DNA of 64,000 nt. It comes from an uncultured Ruminiclostridium sp. (GTDB taxonomy: Bacteria > Bacillota > Clostridia > Oscillospirales > Ruminococcaceae). A model generated the notes under the pieces. It saw nothing but the letters and a program-made list of their open reading frames with translations, was not told the origin of the DNA and did not search any database. Shown here in pieces: positions 25,845 to 34,278 of this stretch. Where the stretch lies: assembly GCA_947630175.1 (NCBI GenBank), contig CANRGJ010000008.1:1-64000 (forward strand). Reading direction: 5' to 3'. Each line of letters starts with the position of its first letter. The stretch's first letter is position 1. The translations under genes and the position numbers were made by a program.

Positions 25845-26843
25845 TCAATAAGCTATCCAGGGCTTCGGGATAAACAATTCTTTAAATAGATCCACGGCGT
25901 AGTCGTCGGTCATTCCCGAAATATAGTCGCAGACTGCACGCTGAACGCCGTATTCCTCCCCCAGCCTTACGTACAGGGGCGGCATTTCCTCAGGCTTTTC
26001 GCAGAAATGACCGAACAGATATTCCACCACCTTGCACGCTTTTTCCTTTTCGGGAGTGGCGGCGGAGGAATAGTAAACGTTCTGGAACATATAGCTCCTT
26101 AACAGGTCGTGAGCCGCCTGAGTTTCGGGGTCGTAGGTTATTTCAGGCTTGTCGGCGCTGTTTTTGATTATGGACGTGATGAGGGAGGTTATGCGCTGGG
26201 ATTTTGTGTGTCCCAACAGATCGGTCGCCTCACGGGGAAGCTCCTCCTCCGTCAATACGCCGCCTCTTATGGCGTCCTCTATGTCGTGGTTGATATAGGC
26301 TATCTTGTCGGAAAACTTCACCACCACGCCCTCCAGCGTCTGAGCAGTCATATTGGTGTGACAAAGTATGCCGTCCTTCACCTGAGGGGTGAGGTTAAGC
26401 CCCTGTCCGTCCTTTTCCACCACCTCGACCAGCCTTACGCTTTGCTCGTAATGCTTGAACCCGCCGCACAGCTTGTCCAGAACTCTTTCCCCGTCGTGTC
26501 CGAATGGGGTGTGACCTAAGTCGTGTCCCAAGGCTATCGCCTCGGTCAGGTCCTCGTTCAGCCGCAATGCCCGTGCTATGGTGCGGGCGATCTGGGATAC
26601 CTCAAGGGTATGGGTCAGGCGGGTGCGGTAGTGGTCGGATTTGGGGATAAGGAAAACCTGTGTCTTATGCTTTAATCTTCTAAATGAATTGCAGTGGATT
26701 ATTCTGTCCCTGTCCCGCTGAAAGTCGGTGCGTATGGGGCAGGGCTCCTCTTCCCGCATACGTTTTCCTGCGTCAGCGCTTTTGCAGGCGTATGGGGAGA
26801 GCATTATCTCTTCGTTTTTTAATGTGACCTCTCTTGGAAGCAT
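25845..26843 (-). CDS. dgt: dGTP triphosphohydrolase-like HD protein
   Basis: A 332-residue HD-domain phosphohydrolase. The metal motif is RLTHTLEVSQIAR with GHDLGHTPFGHDGE. An N-terminal segment IRTDFQRDRDRIIHCNSFRRLKHKTQVF is typical of deoxynucleotide triphosphohydrolases. It would cleave dNTP to nucleoside and triphosphate, adjusting dNTP pools. It is first in the dgt-dnaG-rpoD-rrf2 operon, an order common in Clostridia. The exact substrate (dGTP or another dNTP) cannot be read from sequence. Confidence 0.9.
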   Translation of the reverse strand: MLPREVTLKNEEIMLSPYACKSADAGKRMREEEPCPIRTDFQRDRDRIIHCNSFRRLKHKTQVFLIPKSDHYRTRLTHTLEVSQIARTIARALRLNEDLTEAIALGHDLGHTPFGHDGERVLDKLCGGFKHYEQSVRLVEVVEKDGQGLNLTPQVKDGILCHTNMTAQTLEGVVVKFSDKIAYINHDIEDAIRGGVLTEEELPREATDLLGHTKSQRITSLITSIIKNSADKPEITYDPETQAAHDLLRSYMFQNVYYSSAATPEKEKACKVVEYLFGHFCEKPEEMPPLYVRLGEEYGVQRAVCDYISGMTDDYAVDLFKELFIPKPWIAY

Positions 26844-27076
26844 TTATGTCAAGTCCTTTCGGTGAGCGTAATTTGCCTTTCTGTTTATATATACCTTTTT
26901 TGTGTTGCTTTCTCCTTTATTTTTGACAGAATTTTTTAATTTTCAGCGTGTTACACAAAAATTGCAGGTGGAATTTGTCGGAAATAGTTAGAGTGTGAAG
27001 AAAAGGGTGGGTGGTTTGTGGATTTTTTTGTTGTGGGGCACTGTTGTACAGGGAAGGTGGCGGGCTCAGAGAGGGT
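26844..27076. other. Gene-free upstream region of dgt
   Basis: No gene is visible. The dgt promoter probably lies here but I found no pair of boxes with good spacing on the minus strand. The right part (27048-27076) is the weakly paired outer flank of the palindromic element. Confidence 0.4.
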
Positions 27077-27217
27077 GTTGTGCTGGTCTGGGGGCGGCGA
27101 AGCCGCGGTCTGCGCACGAAGTGCGCAGACCTGATGATTTTGCAAAGCAAAATCATCACTTTTGTTTGGGCTTCGCCCAAACAAAAGGCGGCTTCGCCGC
27201 CCCCAGACAAGCACAAC
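27077..27217. repeat. Three-palindrome repeat element, copy A
   Basis: A 141-bp element. The outer arms, GTTGTGCT then a 21-bp arm at 27086-27106, pair perfectly with 27188-27208 and AGCACAAC at 27210-27217. Inside are three perfect palindromes in a row: 27107-27131 (GGTCTGCGCAC core), 27132-27158 (TGATGATTTTGC core) and 27159-27187 (CTTTTGTTTGGGC core). The whole could form a four-way cruciform or RNA. Copy B lies at 36442-36588 in the opposite orientation. Confidence 0.85.
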
Positions 27218-27327
27218 TTTTCGTACCCCACCGCCTTCCCTCCAAAGTTGGTACTCACATACATTCTTTCCACATTTAAATCAACAGCAAACACTTATAT
27301 AGTCACCGTGTATATGTATAAAAACAA
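27218..27327. other. Gene-free spacer between repeat A and the operon terminator
   Basis: No ORF with an SD is seen. The first 25 bases continue the imperfect inverted repeat of element A. Confidence 0.5.
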
Positions 27328-27351
27328 AAAGCAGACTTAAAAGTCTGCTTT
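27328..27351 (-). terminator. Terminator of the VTC-flavodoxin operon
   Basis: The stem AAAGCAGACT / AGTCTGCTTT is followed on the minus strand by TTTTTGTTTTT. Confidence 0.8.
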
Positions 27352-27408
27352 CTGCATATAAAATTGTAATTGTGGATTTTGGAATTAAGCGGACAGATAA
27401 ACTTGAAT

Positions 27409-27936
27409 TTATCGAATAAACCCATGTAGTGCCATTTTAACTGGTTCAATATCTATTACACTATCTTTCATTGTTTGCTGATACAAGTGGCGTTCGATAC
27501 CCAGAACATGATGTGAATAAGAAGTACCCTCAAACCATTTTTCAAAACACCTTATGAAATCTGGTGATTCTTTCTTGCTTCCATAGACGCCGATAATAAA
27601 AAGTCTCTCCACAAAGGATATATATTCATTTTCATGGTGCATGAAGAAGTCTTGGCTTCTTTCGTTAAAGCCGAAATATAGGGAGGAAGGATTTCCGCAA
27701 TACATCGGAACAAGCAGAATTATTTTTTCATAGCTCTCAAAACTGCTATAAAGGCGGTAAACATCATCGTCTCGATATCTGCATTGTGTTTTGAAACACT
27801 CATAACCGCAATTACTGCACCCGTGTGTGTTCAAATCCTTATAATAAATCACTTTATCTTGCGGCGTCTTTATAAAATCAATAATTTGAGCACAATTACC
27901 AGTTTTTCGTGCTGAGAAAGAAACGAATAGTTTCAT
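27409..27936 (-). CDS. Flavodoxin-like / NAD(P)H-dependent FMN reductase-type protein
   Basis: A 175-residue protein starting MKLFVSFSARKTGNC, a flavodoxin-fold first strand and phosphate-binding loop. A cysteine-rich segment HGCSNCGYECFKTQC (about 48-62) resembles the one in small flavoprotein oxidoreductases of anaerobes, and LVPMYCGNPSS fits the second flavin loop. The electron partner is unknown. I choose ATG 27936 because SD CGAGGT is 5 bases upstream. An in-frame ATG at 28026 would add 30 residues that do not look conserved. It is last in the operon. Confidence 0.7.
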   Translation of the reverse strand: MKLFVSFSARKTGNCAQIIDFIKTPQDKVIYYKDLNTHGCSNCGYECFKTQCRYRDDDVYRLYSSFESYEKIILLVPMYCGNPSSLYFGFNERSQDFFMHHENEYISFVERLFIIGVYGSKKESPDFIRCFEKWFEGTSYSHHVLGIERHLYQQTMKDSVIDIEPVKMALHGFIR

Positions 27937-28058
27937 TTCATACCTCGTTAAATTCCGATTTACCTTTCCCATCGTCTTATCAGTCTGAGCTTTTTGCCTA
28001 TGTCCTATCAGTTCATATACTTCCATTTTTCATCAACTGCTGCCGCCCACACAAAAAC

Positions 28059-28523
28059 TCACTTCCCCAACAGCCTGTCGATCTCTCTCCCCAACACTTG
28101 TTTCATCATCTCAAGCTCTTCACTGTCAGGCTTGTTATCCTCAGAATACATTTTCTCTCTCGGATACCACCAGACAGGACCTTTGCCGTTGTTTCCAAAG
28201 CCGTCAAGGTCGCCGTTTACCCTGGGAAACAAATGCCAGTGCAGATGTGCGTCGCCGTTGCCAAGACACTCATAATTCATCTTTTCTGCGCCGAACGCTT
28301 TTGCAACAGCCTCCGCCACAATAGTCATCTCATCAAGAAACCTTGCTTTCACGTCGTCTGTCAATTCAAAAAGCTCCGTCAGATGCTCCTTCAGCAGGAA
28401 TAAAGCGTACCCCTTAAAATGCTGATTGTCGCCTAAAACGACGTACCCAGTATCAAGCTCTCTTACAAAGTACGGGTTAGTCCCCGCTTTTATCATCTGT
28501 ATCCTGTCACATATTATGCACAT
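28059..28523 (-). CDS. HIT family hydrolase/transferase
   Basis: A 154-residue histidine-triad protein. The catalytic motif is present as DAHLHWHLFPR (HxHxH, about 110-120), with CIICDR at the N-terminus in place of the usual zinc-finger start. HIT proteins hydrolyse or transfer nucleotidyl groups from mono- and dinucleotide substrates. ATG with SD GGGA. It lies between DUF4956 and the flavodoxin-like gene on the same strand. Confidence 0.88.
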   Translation of the reverse strand: MCIICDRIQMIKAGTNPYFVRELDTGYVVLGDNQHFKGYALFLLKEHLTELFELTDDVKARFLDEMTIVAEAVAKAFGAEKMNYECLGNGDAHLHWHLFPRVNGDLDGFGNNGKGPVWWYPREKMYSEDNKPDSEELEMMKQVLGREIDRLLGK

Positions 28524-28553
28524 CAGTTTCTCCCAAAAACGAACCGCCGTTTA

Positions 28554-29237
28554 TCAGTTCATATACTCCCCGTTATACTCCAGCAGAGTGACGGCTGAAA
28601 CCCCTTTGACCGTTCTGAACCGTGATGTGCTTGAAGTATCGTTGCGCACTATCTTTATTTCCACAGTAAGCTCCGTGCCGCTGTCGGTGAGAGTCTTGCT
28701 TTTCAGCTTATACTTCATACCGCCAAGCAGAGCGTTCACCTGCTCTTCCGCCTCGTCATTGTAGCTTATTATCAGGAGGTAATTTTTCTTTTCTCTTTTG
28801 CAAAAGTGCATAACTATGTAGATAACGGAAATTATCACCGTTCCCACCAGCGCCACGAAGTAAAGCCCTGCGCCGCAGGTAAGTCCCGCCGCTATTCCCC
28901 AGAAAAGAAATCCAATGTCCAGCGGGTCCTTGACCGCCGAGCGAAAACGCACGATGGACAATGCGCCCACCATACCGAGGGAAAGCACTATGTTTGCGCT
29001 TATGGTCATTATGATAAACGAGGTTATCACCGTGATGAGTATCAGCAGAATGTTGAAGTTGTCGCTGTATACGACCCCTCTGTAAAAGAATCTGTACACC
29101 AGATAGATCATAACACCGCACATCGTCGCCGCCAGCATACATATAAGTATGTGGGGAAGAGTGAGGTTCGCAAGCTGCTGCGACAGGTCAAGACTGCCGC
29201 CCAGCTCCTCCAGCAGATTGTCCACCATAAGACGCAT
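28554..29237 (-). CDS. DUF4956 membrane protein
   Basis: A 227-residue protein. Three or four helices (about 28-145) contain the conserved segment LGMVGALSIVRFRSAVKDPLDIGFLFWGIAAG that marks DUF4956. A cytoplasmic C-terminal domain follows (about 150-227). The family is frequently encoded next to VTC polyphosphate polymerase domains, as here, and its function is unsettled. ATG with SD GGAGG. The gene starts 21 bases after the VTC gene ends. Confidence 0.88.
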   Translation of the reverse strand: MRLMVDNLLEELGGSLDLSQQLANLTLPHILICMLAATMCGVMIYLVYRFFYRGVVYSDNFNILLILITVITSFIIMTISANIVLSLGMVGALSIVRFRSAVKDPLDIGFLFWGIAAGLTCGAGLYFVALVGTVIISVIYIVMHFCKREKKNYLLIISYNDEAEEQVNALLGGMKYKLKSKTLTDSGTELTVEIKIVRNDTSSTSRFRTVKGVSAVTLLEYNGEYMN

Positions 29238-29258
29238 AAATTTTTCCTCCTTTTATTG

Positions 29259-29960
29259 TTACGCTCCGAAAACGTGCCGTGAAACGGCGCCTTTGTCGGA
29301 GCACAAGACAAATTTCGACACCGATTCCCTCGTTATGGGAATACCGCTTAAAAGCTCCTGTATATGAACGGGAAGAAATTCGTCATATTTTATCTCAAGA
29401 ATTATGCTCCCGTCATCGAATATCCGATAAAAATTCGGCTTTTTGTTCAGCGGGTCAAGAACGTCGGCGGTGGAAAGCTCCATATCAAAGGTGATACGCA
29501 CGTTTCCTGCACCGAAAACATACGCCTCCCGCTTGTAGTCCACCAGAACAGCGGGACTTTGCCTTACGAGCCTGTCGGAAATGTAAAATTCCTCCGCTGC
29601 TCCCCCAAGCTCCCGCAAAAATTCCCTCTTGCCCGAAAGCAGGTCGTTGTATTGTGGAAAGCTGAGCCTTGACGAGCGCTTGCATACCAGCTCGTCCTTT
29701 TTCTCCTTTACCTCAAGTCGGATAAATTCGGGGGACAGGTCGTAATACCGCACCCTGTACTTCTTCCTCACGTCAAGCCCCAGCGCCTTGTCGTTGTAAG
29801 CACTGCGGTAAACGTCGTCAAAATAAAGGCTCGTTATGCGGTAAACGCCGTCTTTTCCGTTGCCGTCGGGTTTCATCGCCGCCTTCAGCCGCTGGCGCAG
29901 GATATGGTAAAAGCCGCTGTTTATTATGTACTTGTATTCGTGACGGAATCTTTTTTCCAT
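29259..29960 (-). CDS. VTC domain protein (polyphosphate polymerase type)
   Basis: A 233-residue VTC/CYTH-tunnel domain. The N-terminal RHEYKYIIN, the basic strand VRYYDLS, the metal-binding ExK in LEVKEKKDE, and ILEIKYDEFLP near the end fit the family in which eukaryotic Vtc4 makes polyphosphate from ATP. In bacteria it often pairs with DUF4956 and sometimes with CotH. It is first in a four-gene minus operon under the promoter at 29996-30024. Catalytic activity is inferred from the family. Confidence 0.88.
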   Translation of the reverse strand: MEKRFRHEYKYIINSGFYHILRQRLKAAMKPDGNGKDGVYRITSLYFDDVYRSAYNDKALGLDVRKKYRVRYYDLSPEFIRLEVKEKKDELVCKRSSRLSFPQYNDLLSGKREFLRELGGAAEEFYISDRLVRQSPAVLVDYKREAYVFGAGNVRITFDMELSTADVLDPLNKKPNFYRIFDDGSIILEIKYDEFLPVHIQELLSGIPITRESVSKFVLCSDKGAVSRHVFGA

Positions 29961-29995
29961 AATGTTCTCCTGCGGTTTTTAATAGTAGTGTGATA

Positions 29996-30024
29996 AGTAT
30001 AACACGAAAGCAAAATTTTTTCAA
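29996..30024 (-). promoter_or_regulatory. Promoter of the VTC operon
   Basis: On the minus strand TTGAAA (30024-30019) and TATACT (30001-29996), spacing 17, are 36 bases before the VTC start codon. Confidence 0.75.
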
Positions 30025-30190
30025 TCTTTTTAGGGAATTTTGTATATTTTGTGTAAAAATAACGTAAAAATCGAGGAGGAGCCGACTTGACGCAAAAAGG
30101 TTATGTGGGAAAACAATATCTGCACGGTCAGATACTTTGCAGGTCAAAAATATTTATTTTTATAATGCCTGTAAATTTCCTTAAAAAACA

Positions 30191-30219
30191 AAAAGTGTTC
30201 CCAAAAAGGGAACACTTTT
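30191..30219 (-). terminator. Terminator of ppdK
   Basis: A perfect 12-bp stem AAAAGTGTTCCC / GGGAACACTTTT is followed on the minus strand by TTTTTGTTTTTT, 22 bases past the ppdK stop. Confidence 0.9.
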
Positions 30220-30241
30220 TAATATTTGTTTTGTATTCAGC

Positions 30242-32866
30242 TTACTTGCTGCTCTTTATAGCCGCCTGCGCCGCCGCAAGTCTTGCGATGGGCACACGGA
30301 AAGGTGAGCAGGAAACGTAAGTCAGACCCAGCTTGTGGCAGAACTCAACGGAGGAAGGATCGCCGCCGTGTTCACCGCATATACCTACATGCAGCTCGGG
30401 ACGGGTAGCCTTGCCCAGCTTGATAGCCATTTCCATCAGCTTGCCTACGCCTGTCTGGTCCAGCTTAGCAAATGGGTCGTTCTCGAATATCTTAGCGTCA
30501 TAGTAAGCGTTCAGGAACTTGCCTGCGTCGTCACGGGAGAAGCCGTAAGTCATCTGAGTCAGGTCGTTTGTACCGAAGCAGAAGAATTCAGCTTCCTTAG
30601 CGATATCGTCAGCGGTGAGAGCCGCACGAGGAATTTCGATCATAGTGCCAACTTCGTACTTCAGGTCGCTGCCCGCGTTCTTAATCTCTTCGTCAGCAAC
30701 TGCAACAACGATGTCCTTAACGTACTTCAGCTCTTTCAGCTCGCCTACCAGAGGGATCATTATCTCAGGAACGATGTTCCAGTCGGGATGAGCCTTCTTA
30801 ACGTTCAAAGCCGCACGGATAACTGCTCTTGTCTGCATCTTGGCAATTTCGGGATACGTTACCGCCAGACGACAGCCGCGGTGACCCATCATGGGGTTGA
30901 ACTCGTGGAGGGAAGAAATGATGTTCTTGATAGTTTCAACAGGCTTGCCCTGTGCCTTTGCAAGAGCCTCGATGTCAGCCTCTTCGGTGGGAACAAACTC
31001 GTGGAGAGGAGGATCCAGGAAACGAATTGTAACAGGGTTGCCTTCAAGAGCCTCATACAGCTTCTCAAAGTCACTCTGCTGCATAGGCAGAATCTTTTCA
31101 AGAGCAGCTTCTCTCTCTTCAACGGTGTCGGAGCAGATCATCTCACGGAAAGCGGCAATTCTGTCAGCCTCGAAGAACATATGCTCTGTACGGCAAAGAC
31201 CGATACCCTCTGCGCCAAGCTCACGAGCCTTCTTTGCGTCGGTGGGAGTATCTGCGTTGGTGCGTACCTTCAGCACTCTGTACTTGTCAGCCCAAGCCAT
31301 AATTCTGCCGAACTCGCCTGCGATGGTAGCGTCAACAGTGTCGATAACGCCGTCGTAGATGTTACCGGTAGAACCGTCAATGGAGATCCAGTCGCCCTCG
31401 TGGAAGGTCTTGCCTGCCAGAGTGAACTGCTTGTGCTCTTCGTCCATAGCGATCTCGGAACAGCCTGATACGCAGCAGGTGCCCATACCGCGGGCAACAA
31501 CGGCAGCGTGAGAGGTCATACCGCCTCTTACTGTCAGGATACCCTGAGAAGCCTTCATACCTGTGATATCTTCAGGAGAAGTCTCAAGACGGACCAGAAC
31601 TACCTTTTCGCCTCTTGCCTTCCAGGCTTCTGCGTCGTCGGCGGAGAATACGATCTTACCGCAGGCAGCGCCTGGAGATGCGCCAAGACCCTTGCCGATA
31701 GGAGTAGCAGCTTTCAGCTTAGCCTGATCGAACTGAGGGTGGAGCAAAGTGTCAAGGTTTCTGGGGTCTATCATCAGAACAGCCTGCTGTTCGGTTATCA
31801 TACCCTCGTCAACCAGATCACAGGCGATCTTGAGAGCAGCCTTAGCGGTTCTCTTGCCGTTTCTGGTCTGGAGCATGAACAGCTTGCCGTGTTCAACGGT
31901 GAACTCCATATCCTGCATATCTCTGTAATGATCTTCCAGAGTCTGGCAAACGTCCTTGAACTGAGCAAAAGCGTCAGGAAACTTTTCAGCCATCTGAGCG
32001 ATAGGCATAGGAGTACGAACGCCTGCAACAACGTCCTCGCCCTGTGCGTTTGTAAGGAACTCGCCCATCAGCTTCTTTTCGCCGGTAGCAGGGTCACGGG
32101 TGAACGCAACGCCTGTACCACAGTCATCGCCCATATTGCCGAACGCCATCATCTGTACGTTTACGGCAGTACCCCAAGAATAGGGAATATCATTGTCACG
32201 GCGGTAAACGTTAGCTCTGGGGTTGTCCCAGCTTCTGAATACGGCCTTTACTGCGCCCATAAGCTGTTCCTTAGGATCGGTGGGGAAGTCCTCGCCTATC
32301 TTGTCCTTGTATTCAGCCTTGAACTGGTTAGCCAGCTCCTTCAGGTCGTTTGCGTCAAGCTCTACGTCCTGAGTAACGCCCTTCTTTGCCTTCATCTGGT
32401 CGATAAGCTCTTCAAAATACTTCTTTCCGACTTCCATAACTACGTCGGAGTACATCTGGATAAATCTTCTGTAACAGTCATATGCCCATCTGGGGTTGCC
32501 GGATTTTTCAGCGAGAACTTCAACGACTTCCTCGTTCAGACCCAGGTTCAGGATAGTGTCCATCATACCGGGCATTGACGCTCTTGCGCCTGAACGGACG
32601 GAAACCAGCAGAGGGTTCTCTTTATCTCCGAATTTTTTGCCGACTTTCTGCTCCAGTATTTCGATATTCTTCATAATTTCGGCAAAAATCTCATCATTTA
32701 TCGTTCTGCCGTCCTCGTAATACTGGGTGCATGCTTCGGTGGTAACGGTAAAGCCCTGGGGAACGGGTAGACCGAGTCCTGTCATTTCCGCAAGGTTCGC
32801 ACCCTTACCGCCCAGAAGCTCACGCATATTAGCGTTACCTTCGTTGAACTGGTAAACATACTTCAT
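30242..32866 (-). CDS. ppdK: Pyruvate, phosphate dikinase
   Basis: An 874-residue enzyme interconverting pyruvate, ATP and phosphate with PEP, AMP and pyrophosphate. The N-terminal ATP-grasp domain begins KYVYQFNEG and includes GGKGANLAEM. The swivelling domain has the phosphohistidine in GGMTSHAAVVARGMG (around 455). The C-terminal PEP/pyruvate barrel contains MIEIPRAALTADDI and the Cys proton donor in HVGICGEHGG. I start at ATG 32866 (MKYVY) with SD GGAGG. The longer in-frame start adds 18 poorly supported residues. Anaerobic Clostridia use it in PEP metabolism. Confidence 0.96.
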   Translation of the reverse strand: MKYVYQFNEGNANMRELLGGKGANLAEMTGLGLPVPQGFTVTTEACTQYYEDGRTINDEIFAEIMKNIEILEQKVGKKFGDKENPLLVSVRSGARASMPGMMDTILNLGLNEEVVEVLAEKSGNPRWAYDCYRRFIQMYSDVVMEVGKKYFEELIDQMKAKKGVTQDVELDANDLKELANQFKAEYKDKIGEDFPTDPKEQLMGAVKAVFRSWDNPRANVYRRDNDIPYSWGTAVNVQMMAFGNMGDDCGTGVAFTRDPATGEKKLMGEFLTNAQGEDVVAGVRTPMPIAQMAEKFPDAFAQFKDVCQTLEDHYRDMQDMEFTVEHGKLFMLQTRNGKRTAKAALKIACDLVDEGMITEQQAVLMIDPRNLDTLLHPQFDQAKLKAATPIGKGLGASPGAACGKIVFSADDAEAWKARGEKVVLVRLETSPEDITGMKASQGILTVRGGMTSHAAVVARGMGTCCVSGCSEIAMDEEHKQFTLAGKTFHEGDWISIDGSTGNIYDGVIDTVDATIAGEFGRIMAWADKYRVLKVRTNADTPTDAKKARELGAEGIGLCRTEHMFFEADRIAAFREMICSDTVEEREAALEKILPMQQSDFEKLYEALEGNPVTIRFLDPPLHEFVPTEEADIEALAKAQGKPVETIKNIISSLHEFNPMMGHRGCRLAVTYPEIAKMQTRAVIRAALNVKKAHPDWNIVPEIMIPLVGELKELKYVKDIVVAVADEEIKNAGSDLKYEVGTMIEIPRAALTADDIAKEAEFFCFGTNDLTQMTYGFSRDDAGKFLNAYYDAKIFENDPFAKLDQTGVGKLMEMAIKLGKATRPELHVGICGEHGGDPSSVEFCHKLGLTYVSCSPFRVPIARLAAAQAAIKSSK

Positions 32867-32924
32867 TGGGGTGATCCTCCTAAATTTTTTTCTTCTCATC
32901 GGCATTGACTGCCTTAACATTATT

Positions 32925-32953
32925 ATTATAACAGATACGGTTACAAATTTCCA
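32925..32953 (-). promoter_or_regulatory. Extended -10 promoter of ppdK
   Basis: On the minus strand TGGAAA (32953-32948), 17 bp, then TATAAT (32930-32925) preceded by TGT, an extended -10 that compensates the weak -35. Confidence 0.65.
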
Positions 32954-33012
32954 GTGTTTTTTTAAAAAAACAGTAAAATTTTTCCTGACATTTTTTTCAC
33001 TTGTTACAAAAC

Positions 33013-34146
33013 CTATCTTTCGTTCACTACTTCAACTATCTTCCCCTTTCTCACCGCAATTCTGGGAACTCTTGAGGAAACGGCGCATATCACCTCGTTG
33101 CTTATCGTGCCTATGCTGTCGGCAATGTAGTCAAGGCTCGTTTCCTTAAAATCGTCGCTGTACAGCTTGACCTCGTCCCCTAACTTTGCGTTTGCACCCG
33201 TAACGTCTATCATCATCTGATCCATGCACACCCGCCCTCTTATGGGGCAAAGCACGCCGTTCACCGCCGCAAAGCCCTTGTTTGACAGCAAACGTGAATA
33301 TCCGTCCGCATAGCCTGTGGGAACTACCGCTATAAGCTGCTGGCTGTCGGTGGTATAAGTCCGCCCGTAGCCTATATCCGTGCCTTTTGGTATAACTTTC
33401 AGCTGATCTATCCTGCTTTTCAAGGTCATCACCTGCTTCAGCGGCAAGGTATTTTTCACCGCCGTATTTGGCGACAGACCGTAGAGTATCAGCCCCGGTC
33501 TGATCCAGTCCGCCTTCATATCCGCATGAAAAGCAATGCCGCCGCTGTTTTGGCAGTGTATGGGAACATTCAGCGTTTTTGCAAGAGAACTCAGCTTTTC
33601 GTATTGCTTTTGTGTAAAGCCCTCGCTTTCCCCGTCAACGCCGTCCGCCACCGCAAAATGGGAGTACGCTCCCGTTATTTCAAGGTTTGGCAGGGCGGCT
33701 ATCTCCTTTATTTCTTCCTCCGTCCTGACGCCGACCCTTGACATTCCCGTATCAAGGGCGATATTCGCTTTTATTTTGACATTTTTCGACAAAGCAAAAT
33801 CATTTATCCTGCGGGCAAATTCCACACTTCCCGCCGTCACCGTCAGGTTTAGCTTTATGATACCCTCAAAATCCTCCTCGTTTATGTAGCCGAACACCAG
33901 CAGAAAGCAGTCGTTGTCCCCGATTATCTCACGCAGACGCTCCGCCTCGTGAAAGTTGGACACCGCAAAACGCCTTATCCCGAGGCGGTAGTATTCCTTG
34001 TCACATATAACGTCGGAATGACCGTAGGCGTTTGCCTTTACGATAGCAACAACTTCCTTGTTCGGACACATCGCCTTTATGCTCTCAAGATTAAAGTCCA
34101 GAGCGTCCAGATCTATCTCCGCCCAACAGCGCTTTAAAAAATTCAT
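33013..34146 (-). CDS. alr: Alanine racemase
   Basis: A 377-residue fold-type III PLP enzyme supplying D-alanine for peptidoglycan. The PLP lysine is K37 in IVKANAYGH. The second catalytic base is the Tyr of GYGRTY (around 265), and RGRVCMDQMMIDVT is the family's conserved stretch in the C-terminal beta domain. It has its own direction with ppdK downstream. ppdK has a separate promoter. Confidence 0.95.
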   Translation of the reverse strand: MNFLKRCWAEIDLDALDFNLESIKAMCPNKEVVAIVKANAYGHSDVICDKEYYRLGIRRFAVSNFHEAERLREIIGDNDCFLLVFGYINEEDFEGIIKLNLTVTAGSVEFARRINDFALSKNVKIKANIALDTGMSRVGVRTEEEIKEIAALPNLEITGAYSHFAVADGVDGESEGFTQKQYEKLSSLAKTLNVPIHCQNSGGIAFHADMKADWIRPGLILYGLSPNTAVKNTLPLKQVMTLKSRIDQLKVIPKGTDIGYGRTYTTDSQQLIAVVPTGYADGYSRLLSNKGFAAVNGVLCPIRGRVCMDQMMIDVTGANAKLGDEVKLYSDDFKETSLDYIADSIGTISNEVICAVSSRVPRIAVRKGKIVEVVNER

Positions 34147-34176
34147 AAGCTACTTTGCTCCTTTTACTTGTAATTC

Positions 34177-34205
34177 TTGTCATAATGTGGTAAAATAAAT
34201 AAAAT
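34177..34205 (+). promoter_or_regulatory. Promoter of the LCP-like/rimM/trmD unit
   Basis: TTGTCA (34177-34182), 17 bp, TAAAAT (34200-34205), 74 bases before the start codon. Confidence 0.65.
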
Positions 34206-34278
34206 ACACAATCAATATTATACATCAAACGGCGTTGAAATACAATACTTCACAAAATCTGAAAGGCAAAAAATTCCT

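Noticed and set aside
27937-28026. 30-residue N-terminal extension of the flavodoxin-like protein
   Set aside because: The flavodoxin fold begins at MKLFVSF with a good SD. The extension is polar and lacks any matching domain feature.
30087-30320. A plus-strand 77-codon frame with a TTG start and a good GAGGAGG upstream
   Set aside because: It runs through the ppdK terminator and into the antisense of ppdK, and its composition is not protein-like. The SD is probably coincidental.
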